From NCBI GenBank assembly GCA_030770425.1, contig JASJFT010000090.1, forward strand, positions 62,001-126,000: a stretch of DNA of 64,000 bases, written 5' to 3'. A program made the position numbers and the translations under genes. This document shows, in pieces, positions 33,808 to 44,724 of this stretch. Source of the DNA: Darksidea phi. Taxonomy: Eukaryota; Ascomycota; Dothideomycetes; Pleosporales; Lentitheciaceae. The notes under the pieces are model-generated. The model did not search any database. It saw nothing but the letters and a program-made list of their open reading frames with translations, and was not told the DNA's origin. The stretch's first letter is position 1. Every line of letters starts with the position of its first letter.

Positions 33808-33850
33808 GTAGTAGAGAATAGATACAAGGCTATCGTTAAGCTATTATAAA
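32305..33850 (+). repeat. 102/105-bp coding ankyrin repeat array, 14 full units and a decayed fifteenth
   Basis: The unit reads YGRSPLSWAAENGHEAIVK then LLLDTGKVDVDSKD(TE). Copies are almost identical over HEAIVKLLLDTGKVD. They vary mainly at positions just before and within the first helix (SP[LF][SL][WR][AV][AV][EWG][NKRS]). After the stop at 33807 a recognisable repeat continues to about 33850 with several C-to-T and G-to-A changes. Confidence 0.9.
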
Positions 33851-34967
33851 CCTAGTATATCCATAAGCTAGTTCTTACTTTTCTAATTAAGTAACCTATA
33901 GCTCAATAAAGTATATTTGATTTGGATTTGTATAGTGGGAGTCTCTTTAGAAGGTCCGCACGAAATACAGTAGGAGTTTGTACACAGTAGAGGGACTATA
34001 CCCACACCTTATACACGATAATAGAGCTGTAGAGCTGTACACAGTACTGTCAATCGTGAGCGATGAGGTGATGTTTCGAACATTGAGGCGACGAGAAATG
34101 ACTTGTAATGCCGAACCACAGAGCCTAGTTGGGAGACCAACAGCGGTAGCGATGAGTTAGCGCACCCACACTGTACTAAACTACTATAATAAATTTTAAT
34201 ATTTTAGAATACTACTATCTATATACTAATAATTAGTTCTAGAAAGTTTATATAGAATATTATCTAGTATTAGAGTAGTTATAATTTTTATTACCGTTAG
34301 ACATCTCTCGTATGTATGCTAAATGTCTGAGAGACTAGTGTAAATGTGGACCGATTGAGCTGCGTAAGCCATTTAGCTCATTTGAGGACAAGATCAGGTG
34401 TTTTGTGCTAACGATCACATTTTCTCTCCCCTCTCGGTTCTTTCCAGCTAACTGCACCTCATACCTTGGCGGAATATTCCGAAGGTATCTCTAAATTAAA
34501 GGAGGTAAAAAGCAAACTCCAGCCATGCCAAGTAGAAGCTCGGGATCCTCTGGTGATAGCTACAACAGCTGACTTTGTTCAGCTATGCGTGTATTCTATG
34601 TGGATGCCATACCAAAAGCTTCAAAATCGCCAGTTCGCGCCAATCATTGGCGTCACCTCACATTCCTCATAACCACGGTAGACTCTTGTTTATTTTTTTG
34701 TATGTAACACTGTAACACCGAAATTCAGGTTAGACTCAGCTCAGTGACTGCCCCAAGCCACCAACTCAGCTCAATAACCGCCCCAAGCCACCAACTCAGC
34801 TTCGGGTTCAAAGGCGTCTCATAATCTAAGGTTACTTTATGCTGCACCTCCCTTCCCTTTCGCGTTTTGGTGCAAGTATTCAAATCATTTTCACACATCG
34901 CGCGTCGAGCAAGAAGTCTGTATAGAGGAGCTTCCTCATAACTTGTTTACTCTTTTAGACGTCAGCC
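33808..34967. other. RIP-like AT-rich flank containing a SINE-like copy
   Basis: The stretch 34160-34310 is very AT-rich. A 30-bp unit (ACTCAGCTCAGTGACTGCCC..) is duplicated at 34734-34793. A SINE-like copy lies at 33915-34145. The stretch 34440-34670 is unremarkable. Confidence 0.5.
33915..34145 (-). mobile_element. SINE-like element, copy A
   Basis: About 231 bp, inverted relative to copy B at 35359-35577 and about 90 percent alike by eye. Read on the minus strand it starts with a tRNA-like head: TACCGCTGTTGGT resembles a pol III A box and GGTTCGGCATTAC a B box. It ends in an A-rich CAAATCCAAATCAAAT tail. It is longer than copy B by an internal stretch near ATCGCTCACGATTGAC. No clear target duplication is seen for this copy. 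Confidence 0.6.
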
Positions 34968-35341
34968 ATGTTTACTTTTCTCCGTCTTTGTGGACTTCTC
35001 ATCCTTGTTATATTCTAATAGCCCACGCGCAGACACCTTCAGCGTCTTTCACTCCAGCGAGTAGCCCGGCACCCAGAAGTGGCTCTTTGACAAACACTTC
35101 TTCCTTGTGCAACTTTACAGATCGTGCCGATTTGGTAGAACAGATATCGAAGAGCCATTTGAATGTATCAGCATTAGTCCAGAATTGCGAAGAGATGTGC
35201 ATTTTAGCATTCGGAACAGGAAACCCGGATATATCTGGTGTCGGGGTAAGCTTATTCCCTTGTTAAGATATAATGATGAATGAATGCAAGGCTAACAATG
35301 TATGCTCCCATTCTTTGGTGTAGGTCATGCTGTCTTTGGTT

Positions 35342-35358
35342 ATCATGACAGGCCTCAC
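35342..35358. repeat. 17-bp target-site duplication, first copy
   Basis: ATCATGACAGGCCTCAC, identical to 35578-35594. The joined sequence reads VIMTGLTYLFG in the host gene. Confidence 0.85.
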
Positions 35359-35577
35359 CGCTGTTGGTCTCCCAACCAGGCTCTGTGGTTCGGCATCACA
35401 TGTCATTTCTCGTCCAGCGCCTCAATGTTCGAAACATCACCTCGTCGTACTGTGTACAGCTCTACAGCTCTATTATCGTGTATAAGGTGTGGGTATAGCA
35501 CCTTTACTGTGTACAAACTCCTACTGTGTTTCGTGCGGACCTTCTGAAGAGACTCCCACTATGCAAATCCAAATCAA
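35359..35577 (+). mobile_element. SINE-like element, copy B, with 17-bp target duplication
   Basis: The insert is flanked by exact copies of ATCATGACAGGCCTCAC (35342-35358 and 35578-35594). It starts CGCTGTTGGTCTCCC, has a B-box-like GGTTCGGCATC and ends CAAATCCAAATCAA. It lacks a few bases at its 5' end and an internal 14-16 bp relative to copy A. Length, tail and duplication fit a non-autonomous retroposon mobilised by a LINE. No open reading frame is expected. Confidence 0.75.
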
Positions 35578-36547
35578 ATCATGACAGGCCTCACATATTT
35601 ATTCGGGCCCCTCTTGGCGGTTTTTGACATTCTCGTCAACAAACCTGGCTCTTCCGCACTGTTTCGTAGCCTAAAGAGCATCCAGGTCGTTATTACCGAA
35701 GCCGACGCTTTCCTCGTCCTCTCCATCCAAGTTGCCGCCATTATGCGCATATCACAGAATCCGCCCATCTTTGAAGCAACGTTCCTAAAGTTTCTTAACG
35801 CCCTCCTCCTCTTCTTAATCCTGACAACCGTGGTTTCGCAAATCGCAATGAATCTAGAGAAAACACCAAGGCGGGCCACAATCTTATGTTATGCGGCAGC
35901 TACGCTGTCTCTCTCATCGGTTACCCTCACCATTGCTGGTATCCCTCCGGGAACATTCGATATATACCAAGATGTTACAGAAGAATGCCACAGATCGCGA
36001 GGTTACGAAAACGTCAGCGGATACTACAATTCCAATCTTGAATACCTTTACAACGACAAAATGATCAAATACATAGGGATCATAACGGCCGCATTGTGTG
36101 TCCCATTCGTTCTCGTTGTTTGTGGATTGCCCCGATTGCGTGGGGCGGTGACCGGGGACAGTCGCAAAAAGTTGTCCAAATTGTCTAAATGGGGTCAACT
36201 ACGTACTTGGCAGAAAGCAATGGTGGCCGCTGCCTTTTTTTTCTCAATATTTTTGGGACTTGGCTTTTACAAATTGTGGATTGCGCGGTTGCTGCTAGCC
36301 AAATCGAGTGGGGGCTTGTACCAGGACAATGAATGGGGCTTCGGACAGATTACTGCAGCGCTACTTCCAGCACCAGTAATCATAACTGCTGCGCATGAAG
36401 TACACGGTAAGTTTGATTGATACGCATTTTATTAATAGAAACATGGCTAATTCCTTCATAGGTGCTGTATTCAGGAGGCCAGAACGCAAGGACATGGGAG
36501 AAGATAGAGAGCTTTTACAGCCTCATGATCGCCATTATCCTGGTTGA

Positions 36548-36965
36548 GGTATGCACAATGTCTCGACTAGTAATTTATCCATAAATCAGAGACTGATATC
36601 AAGTCAGTTTCGTTGCGTCCTAGTTGTAAGATTTATAAAGATGAGAATGGAGCTGTAGATGAACGCGCATTGTGAATGGACTGTTCACAGTACTTTCCTG
36701 CGTGTACCAAAGTTCACATTTTCAGACAACGCGATTCTTTCACCCATGGTTGAACCAATTGCTCACGACCACAGGCGCACCTACCTTCAAATATAAAATA
36801 ACACAGTAGCACCTCCCCAAACAGCAACATCACCTCACAACCCAGCTCAGTCCAATTCAGTCTCCCTCTACCACACACACACTCTCTCTCTCTATAGCAA
36901 AAGCACCGTCCACAAAAAAGTACAACAAACCCCAACCACACCTCAGCCTCAACACCACACCCAAA
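36548..36965. other. Intergenic region with CA/CT-rich leader
   Basis: An ACACACACACTCTCTCTCTCT run at about 36870-36896 precedes the next possible gene. Nothing else is visible. Confidence 0.5.
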
Positions 36966-37400
36966 ATGTCAACCTCCCCACAACAACAACCCACCCGCCA
37001 CGGCCTAACAGCCTTCCTCCGCCTAACCCCCGAGCCGAATCTCACCTCCACCTCTCGCACCTCACCCATTCCATCCGCCCCAAAAACCTGCAGCAGCTCA
37101 ATCTGCTCATGCACACCCACCGCACACACAACCTGGTGCCCGAAAAACCCCTACTTGCCGCTTACACCGATGCCCACAACCACAACCACAGCCGTAACCC
37201 CAACCCCAACCAACCAGTCATATACTCGCGCCTACCACCCTACTACTACAACGACTACCGCCACCACCACCTCACTACACATCACAGAGGGCACGCATGA
37301 CACAGGAAGAACCCTACGTAAATCCGCTACCGAAGAGAGTGAATTGAGATTAGCTGCTGTGCTAGCGAGGACTGTGGAAGGGACTGGCGTTGAGGAGTGA
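36966..37400 (+). CDS. Hypothetical low-complexity Thr/Pro-rich protein, 144 aa
   Basis: An uninterrupted frame starts MSTSPQQQPTRHGLTAFLRL after an A/C-rich leader (CACACCCAAAATG). It contains a short Cys group (CSSSICSC), Thr-rich runs and a charged C-terminus (ATEESELRLAAVLARTVEGT). No signal peptide is seen. Nothing homologous is recognised; it might be a chance frame in C-rich DNA, but the leader and start context are good. Confidence 0.4.
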   Translation: MSTSPQQQPTRHGLTAFLRLTPEPNLTSTSRTSPIPSAPKTCSSSICSCTPTAHTTWCPKNPYLPLTPMPTTTTTAVTPTPTNQSYTRAYHPTTTTTTATTTSLHITEGTHDTGRTLRKSATEESELRLAAVLARTVEGTGVEE

Positions 37401-38309
37401 GGAAGTGAAGGAGGTGAAGGGGGCGGGTTATGGGGATACGAGTAGAGCGTCGTAGTCCTCTGAGTTTGGACGGCCGGGATGGGTAGATGGCGGGAAGGGA
37501 ACGTGGAAGTATAGGAAGGGAGAAGGATATACCGCATGGCGGTCTCACCATGGATTCCTCTTAGCTTGCAGTTTTAGCACGGATGGCGTGTGCATGGGAC
37601 GCCTCTAGGAAAACATGGTATCTCTTCCTTGACATAAGCACTAGCCCCTCTCTCCTATACCTAGTCCATCGAAAATCGGTCAAAACCATCACATGCGTAA
37701 TATACCTACCCTAACTCACACACGCCCTTGCGGAACAGCCCCACAAAAGTGCTATAAGGGGGGAAGAATTGTATACTACTATACCAATATCTACTACACA
37801 CAATATACTCGTCTTACAAGCCATTCCAGCCCTGCTTCAGGTGCGTTCGTCTAACGAGACGCGTTCCGCTAGGTACACGTTCTATGCAACCACGGTCGCC
37901 ACCATAAACAACGTCCATTCGCCACACGACTTGTCCAACACTAATACTGCATAAGGTTTGCGTCGTCACAGAACCCCTCACCCCCGCCCACCTCTTTACA
38001 AGTAGAAGGACCACAAAAAAGAGCACACGAGACCACGAACGGTGCCCCATGCGAACAAGCAAAAAACCATACATCGTCACCATGCGAAGCCGAATGCAAA
38101 CCAGAAAGCATTTCAACGAACACTAACAGGTGATTTCGTCAGCGACCAGACTCCGAATAGAAGATAGATGGTATGTGATGGAGGGAGGAAGCCGTCTGCC
38201 GCCGTCGCCGTGGAAATGCAAGATGAGAATAAATCCAGATGAACGCGTCATGAGCCATTGAGTGTGCCTGCCCTACGCCGGCGAATGCTAGAAGAAAGAC
38301 CGAGAGAGC
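37401..38309. other. Intergenic / 3' untranslated region
   Basis: Between a rightward hypothetical gene and the leftward WD40 gene. No further coding region is supported. Confidence 0.5.
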
Positions 38310-40367
38310 TTATCGTCCGTAGCCGTTCGAGCTACTACCTGCCGTAGTCATCGTAGTAGCGATAGCAGCGGAAGCCGGCTTCCAGATCCTGACTTTGGAA
38401 TCATCACCGGCGGACGCGAAGACGCGAGGGTCGGTGGGGTGCCATGCGACGGCGTTGACGCACCCCCGGTGGGCGTCCAGGGTTTCAACCAGCGGACCGT
38501 TACTCCGCCAGATGTATATCCGTGAATCTAATGTCTTGTCAGTGCTGCAACATGAATGATTGGGCTACCCACCTTCACTACCGCTAACAACAAAATTCTC
38601 ATCCGCACCACCAAACGATGACCGAATGATGTACTGCTGCTGCACCTGTCCCTCAAACCTGTGAACGAGCTCGCCGGTGTCAATCTCCATGAGCTTGATC
38701 ATGTCCTTGTTCATGCTTATCAGCATGAACAAGGAATCCTGGCTGATTGTAACGCTGGTAAGCTTAACATCATCAAGGTGCCATTCGCAAAGCTTCTCAT
38801 ACGAAGTGAAGTCGTAGACAAGAATTCGGCTTTCGAGAATCACGACAAGGCGCGACCCGTCGGGAGATACCGCAAGGTCGTTAACCCGCAGAGTGTCTTC
38901 TCGGAAAGCATGCACTAGCTGACCGTCGAGGTCCCATACGCAGCAGCCGTAATTCGTATCTTGTGAGCCGATGACGACATGTTTTCCGGACGGTGTCCAC
39001 GCGGCTGTTGTGCAGGGGTAGGTGAATTCACTAATACACCTTATGCATACGCCGGTCTGCAAAAGTCAGCTCCAATCTAGCCCCAGCCGCATAGGCGCTT
39101 ACTTTTACATCCCATATTCGGGCCGAATTTTCTTGCTGTGCGCAACATGTAATGATTTTGGTGTCATCAGGACTCCAGGCGAGATGCGTCACGCCCGCAT
39201 CGTGCTCGTCAAGATGGTTCAGAACCTCGTACGTTGTAGTATCGTAGATGACGACTGTCTTGTCTTTGCTGGTCGATGCAAGCTTGGTACCGTCGTTTGA
39301 AAACTTCAGATACCACACCTCGTCCGTGTGGTGTCGAAGCTCCAATACGGGTCTCCTCGGGAACTCCTCTGGGTCACACATATGGTCGACGTAGAGCGAT
39401 GGAGAGACGGCAGTGTTGTGATAAAGGCAATTCGTAACCCAGTTGTCTTTAACCTCATCTAATAGCTTAGGTAGCCTGTGTTCGGGGATCATCACACTAG
39501 GAGAGATGGATTCTGCAAAGAGTGAGAGCTGAAGGGGACGCGGGGCGGGCAGTGGCTTACTGGAAAGTTCCGAGAGGAGCAGCGAGCGCGATTCGCCAGC
39601 TGCCCCATCCCATGATGCTTGGTATCGCAAATCCTCAGCAGAGGGACACATCATAAGACTGCAAGCGATTAGCGCCACTCCATAGGATCGTGCTGAAGTT
39701 GGTAGACAAACCTTGACAGGTTATGTAATCGAGCCACGTCGTGGTGGAGAGGGGTCAGTTCCTGCCGAAGCACCATCAGACCCTTGCCCAAGTCTCTTCT
39801 CTCAAGCAACTCAAGATATTTCTGCTGCTTGAGCCGGAAGAGCAGTTCATTCCGATTCGCGCCTTCGCTGAGCGGCAGCCCGCCAGAATGATGCGAGCTC
39901 GCTGTTGACCTCGATTTGGCCCAAGATTTGCCGTATCCACCAGTCCTATCGAGATCGATGCCACCTCCGCTGTCATAGGAAGTCGTTCCAAACAACAGCT
40001 CCTCTGCTTCCGCCCAATCCCCGTTCAGCACAGAGCTGCGGAACGCCGCCACAGTCGGGCCTTCGAGTGTGTAACCGCTTTCCTTGACTAATGCGTCCGC
40101 TGCACGTTGATACCCCAAATCCGTCAGACTCTGTATTATTATGCGCGTGACTTCTTCCGTATCGTGGCCAAAGTAAGTAGAAGGGGTCGGCCCTCCATTT
40201 GCTACCGAGCTCCCATTCGCGTATGAACCGTTGCTCTCAGGCTTGTGCGAGTCTCCGTTCGCGATCTTGCCCCGGGACGACCTAGGGTCGGGGGACCGGG
40301 TAGAGCCATTCGTGTAGCTCCTTGCGGGCGACTGGGACCGTTTGGAAGCATCGCTGTCAAGGCGCAT
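38310..40367 (-). CDS. gid7: Gid7/WDR26-like LisH-CTLH-WD40 protein, five exons
   Basis: Exons 39712-40367, 39561-39658, 39103-39512, 38573-39056 and 38310-38527 join in frame through four introns of 45-53 nt. The model has 621 aa from ATG 40367. A disordered Ser/Arg N-terminus is followed by a LisH helix pair (EEVTRIIIQSLTDLGY, about 71-100) and a CTLH/CRA block (LLFRLKQQKYLELLERRDLG..). Then come WD40 blades (VWYLKFSNDGTKLASTSKDK, ARIWDVK, CCVWDL, KVRIWKP). This order matches yeast Gid7 and human WDR26, a subunit of the GID/CTLH ubiquitin ligase that degrades gluconeogenic enzymes (family knowledge). The frame stays open for about 110 codons above 40367 without an ATG (..SASESDALSEGSESHV), so a further N-terminal exon is likely. 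Confidence 0.85.
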
Positions 40368-41944
40368 GGTCCCGTCGGTTCTGCGCCTTCGCTTGTTGGT
40401 GTGGCGGGAGGACCGGCCTCGGGGCACGTGCGATTCGGAACCCTCTGAGAGGGCGTCACTCTCGGAGGCGCTGTGCCGGCGCTTTCGTCGTGTTGCTGGG
40501 AGGGTGGTGGTCGCGGTGGCAGTGGCTGCCTGCTCAGAGGCGCTGGCTGGGAGCTCGGAGGTGGGTTCGGGGGCAGAGAATACTGGGGAAGGAGAAACTT
40601 GGGGATTCGGGAGGGCTGGGTGGTCGGAGGTGACTGGGGAAGGGGCGCTTGGGGAGGTTTCGTCTGCCAGGACGAATGATAGGGAAAGTTACCCGCAATG
40701 ATGCGGGTACTCGTTGCGAGGCAGTCGCACCTTCAGATGGCTCCGTCTCTGGTTGTCGCAAGACTCATCGGGCGTTCAGACGCGGAGAAGCTGGGGTCAG
40801 CCGTGGACCACGGCTGGCGAGCGTTTGGGAAGGTTGGAGACGTGGGCGAGCGCGGTGGAGGTGGTGAGCATCGAGCGAGGTCACCAGCGGTGGTGACAGT
40901 GGCGGCGGGATAGTAGCGGCGGGATAGTAGCGGCGAGCTGGCTCGGCTTGGCGACGTGCAAGTCTCCACGCTGCCACGAAGAGGGAAGTGCCCGACGGAG
41001 AGGGCTTGAGGGTGATTGCTGGAGTGGTGGAGAAGCTCGGGGAGAGTAGGTGGCGGGCTGGATAGATGCGAGATCCTTGATCCAACCTTAATCCGGGCAC
41101 CAAATGGCAGGCAGCGGTTTCGACAGGGCAGCCCTGGCACAGCACCTTTACAGTCAGCGGAAAGTCTATGCAACTACTTCGGTCAAAAAGCGTGCATTCC
41201 TTGCGATCACAAGTGTCCCGCGCGAGGTACAGATGCTTGCGGGAGCTCGGCCCCCATCATGTCATGGGAAGGGTGTGTAATCCCTGATCAGGAACACCAG
41301 CGGAATATCGTCATCCCCGCTGCAATCACCATGGTACCAACACCTCGGGGCCGGAAAATGTCTGCACATGGGCACTTGCTTACACCACAAGCACACGCGG
41401 GTTCCTGCTTGCCTATCGGTGAGCCATTTACGGGCCGCATACGTCACATGAAACAAGGCGATGCGCTGGCGCCCCTGGTCGACCAACATCTCCCTTGTTC
41501 GACGACGAATGGCACGCTCGCAGCTCATATTGTTCTCCATTCTCGCTGTGTGATCAGTTAACCTGTCATGACTTCCGGTGTTTCAGCGGTTGGAAATGAA
41601 GAATTACGACGCCCAGCTCGTTTACAACATCCACATATTGGATGATTTAATACATTTCCTTTTGTCCCGATACCCTTTGAAAGAAATTAGAATAATCAAT
41701 CCATAGGTCCAGCTATTCCTTCGGACGCGCTTACGCTATATACGTCATCCCCTACTTTAGTCATTTTCATCTACATCCTCATGGTCTCATTACTCCCCGC
41801 CTCATGCCTCCTAAACCAGTCCAGAAACTGAAACATATATTGGTCATGCGACTCAGCGACCTCGCCGGAATAGGCATGCAGAGGTTTCTTTGTCTACATG
41901 TCTATACATACAGGTAGAGTAGGTAGGATAGGAATGTATCTCAT
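40368..41944. other. 5' flank of the WD40 gene and intergenic DNA
   Basis: The stretch 40368-40690 probably contains N-terminal coding or leader sequence of the Gid7-like gene (open frame on the minus strand). From 40700 to 41944 no gene is supported; GGCGGGATAGTAGC is duplicated at about 40904-40931. Confidence 0.45.
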
Positions 41945-43779
41945 CTATTCAACAACATACTCGCCTTAGGCCTCCTCCCCAAACTAGTATAATTAACATA
42001 CTACAATCCGAACCGAACCTGACTTCCCTGCCTCCACTCGAAATTATCAAAAATGGCCCATCCCCACGCCCCACTAACATTAATTTTATTCTCAGTGATA
42101 CTGAGCAAGATCTGGTCGAGGTAATGCTAGAAGTAATCTACTCTGCGCAGATCCCAGAGTGCGGGGGCGACCTTGGTCCATTGCCCCTCGAAGGGCTCGC
42201 TGAAGCCGAATTCCGACACGATGTCCGGGATCGAGGGGAAGAGGACGCTGGTAATGTGCCTGAGGTATTTGCGCACGCCTGAGGGCGCGCTATAGAGCCA
42301 GTCCATTGTTGGATCTGCGGCCGGTCCTAGGGGAATCCAATGGGGGATAGAGAGTTTTGAGCCTGCGCATTCGGGGAAGTCAGGATGCGAACTGTTTGAT
42401 ACACAGGCTTCGAGGCCACCTGTCACTTCAAAAGCCAAGAAGGAGGAGTATGGGTCAGTAGCGTAGAAGCCGCAGGAGCCCTTGATAAGATCTTTTTCCT
42501 CCTGCGTGAACTCGGGGAGAAGATCTCCGAGTGTGTCTTTGAGAGATTGCGGGTAGTCGCCGTCGGCCCAGGGTCCACCAAACCAGCCAATGCTGAAGTC
42601 GAAGTTGCGCTGACGAGCTACTTCGTTCTCAGGCTTAGTTCTGTTTACTTTAAAATATGCCAGAATTTTTGAACGTAATGCGGCCCTTGCCCTTGAAGAC
42701 ATTGTGGTACCACTTTGCGACCTTCGCATGCGCAAGCAACGTATAATGTCCACACAGAAACCTCGCTTCAAGGCCGCCCGTCACGCCGTCCGGCGCGGGA
42801 TAGTATTCTCCAGCAGGGTAATTAGAATATTGCCAGTTGCAATATTGAGGCTCGTTGATGGTGAACTACTCATCGACGTACACGTCATACCTTGAGATGA
42901 CGAACTTGGCGCACTGGAAAAAGTAGTCGACGATACGGCGGTCCGTCCAGGCGCCGTACTCGTTGAAGAGGGTGAGAGGCGTGTCCCAGTGGAAGAGCGT
43001 CACTGCGGGACGAATGTTGTTGGCATGCATTGAGGAGATGGCATCGTCAAAGTGGGCTACGGCTTCTTTATTGACGAGGCCCTTCCCAAAGGGAAAGAAT
43101 TGAGGTCAGGAGAAGCTAGGGCTGAATGCTATTGAATCGTCAGTAATCTGTACTAGATAGTACACCGTCGTCAACCTATGGTGGAACAGCTTTCAGGATG
43201 CACCCTCCAATACTACGAGAATACGCGGTCACGGAATAAATCAAAATCTAAGCTGGCCCCTGGCGTGAATCACGGCAGCTAGCTTACCTGGAATACCCAA
43301 ATTCGCCAGCCTAGCAAAGTCCTGCTTATACAGCCAATAATGACTAGCAACCACATCACCCGTCGAATTATCCAGCACCTGGTTCAGCACGCAATAGGCC
43401 AGCAAGTCCCAAATACTAGGGCCCTTCCCCTCATCTTTCGCCGCACCCTCGATCTGATAAGAGCTACTGCTCAACCCCCACTTGAAGCCCTTTGGCAGCT
43501 TGACGTTATCAAGTTCTGGGTAGTTGGAGCCGACGAGCGCATGGAATCTGTTACCGTCCGGCTGGGAGTACCCTGTAGGCTCGGGAGTGGGCGACACAGT
43601 TCCAGAGCTCGCTGAGGGCGTTCTCGGAGAAGTCGGTCCGAGTGAAAGCTCTGGATTGGGCGGAGGCGTTGAAGCCTGCGATGCTGTAGCCGGATGGTAG
43701 GATGGAGGCATTGCTGAGCTGTGCAGAGACGGGAGAGAAGACGGAAAGAAAAAGGAAGGACAGATATCAAGTGTGCCAT
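41945..43779 (-). pseudogene. Dead GH1 beta-glucosidase
   Basis: On the minus strand a signal peptide (43779, MAHLISVLPFSFRLLSRLCTA) is followed, in another frame, by a GH1 catalytic domain. It contains LPKGFKWGLSSSSYQIEGAA, then a degraded patch, FFPFGKGLVNKEAVAHFDDA, NNIRPAVTLFHWDTPLTLFN, FTINEPQYCNWQYSNYPAGE (acid/base Glu), SEFGFSEPFEG (nucleophile Glu) and GWAIFDNFEW. At least four stops break it: one before PQFFPFG, one replacing the expected Trp before FTINEP (TGG to TAG), one after RRVDYF, and one replacing Gln in RFGL*YVNYTS (CAG to TAG). The signal peptide is also out of frame. C-to-T/G-to-A nonsense changes dominate, as RIP would give, although the copy is single here. Confidence 0.8.
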
Positions 43780-44724
43780 CTTGAACGCCATGCATATTGG
43801 TGACAAAGGTATAGTTGTAGAAGAAAGATACGGAAAGACAGGCCCTTACGAGCTCTATCAACAGATTACCCCATAGCTCTAGCCCTAGCTCTGCCTACCG
43901 TCTCCACGTTACCCAAGCCGGCATCAAGCACTTGCATTTCCTAAGCCTGGATCTGAATATCCGAATAACCAGAGCTGCGTCGAAAACATTTACCCCTCGT
44001 CTTCCCGTAAGCTGCTTTCCCAGAGCAGATATCGGGCTCGGCCAGACGCACAACGACAAATGAAACCAGGATTGGCATAGGCCGGCAAAGCAGGAACTAA
44101 GATGATCTTTCTCTTGGACCGGGGCTTGAGGGTATGAAAACGTCATGGAGAAGCTGTTAGCTGCGAGAGATTTCCTAGTGGTCGGATGTTAATGCATTAT
44201 TGAGCTAGGCGGAGAAACGCAGGTCTTGTTCCGTGGTCAGAGAGGTTTGGCGTGAGGGGTCGCGACATGATTGGTAGATGTCGGATTTCTGGAAGCTTTG
44301 CGAAGGTGGGAACATGGCGTGGAAAACGTTAGAATATGACTGTGGAAGTTCTTTAGGGACTGGGGGGCCTAGTTCCGCAAGAGGATCTCGATAGAGCTGG
44401 GTGGGAAGAGGAAGGATGTGAAAGCAGTGAAAAGACTTGAAGACGGGGTGTTGAACGAGCGGGTAGATTCTCGCTTGTAACGAGAACTATGGTTTCGATT
44501 GCAATAACTTTTACACATTACCCTTTCCCGATGACATGTATACAGTTCGTCAAAGTGGAACGCTAGATCATCCAAACATACCATTAGATGGAAGCACAGC
44601 AGCCGCGACGATGAGCCTCATGCTATAGACCACAGACACTCCATCAAGCCTAGGAAGCTTCAGAAGTGAAGTTTTCGAGGGATGATCCGTCATGCAGTGA
44701 CGTCGTGAGGTGAGCAGACGTGAA
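43780..44724. other. Intergenic region
   Basis: Promoter side of the dead GH1 gene and 3' flank of the histone-chaperone gene. No coding segment stands out. Confidence 0.5.

Larger units (their letters stand above)
34968..36547 (+). pseudogene. Secreted/multi-pass membrane protein gene interrupted by the SINE-like element
   Basis: The gene begins MFTFLRLCGLLILVI, a signal peptide. One missing base shifts the frame, after which LIAHAQTPSASFTP.. and a Cys-containing ectodomain (CNFTDRADLVEQ.., NCEEMC) follow. After an intron near 35250-35325 (GTAAGC..GTAG) the sequence GVMLSLVIMTGLT is broken by the element at 35359-35577 and resumes as MTGLTYLFGPLLAVFDILVN. About six more membrane helices follow. 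A last intron (36407-36461) leads to an end at 36547 (HDRHYPG). Removing the 219-bp insert plus one target copy restores the frame at that point. The downstream part is an open 279-codon frame starting at the duplicated ATG (35581), which could still be translated on its own. Function unknown. Confidence 0.7.

Noticed and set aside
32178..33827. 549-codon open frame antisense to the ankyrin array
   Set aside because: It is a by-product of the repeat composition; the sense strand has clear NACHT and ankyrin homology.
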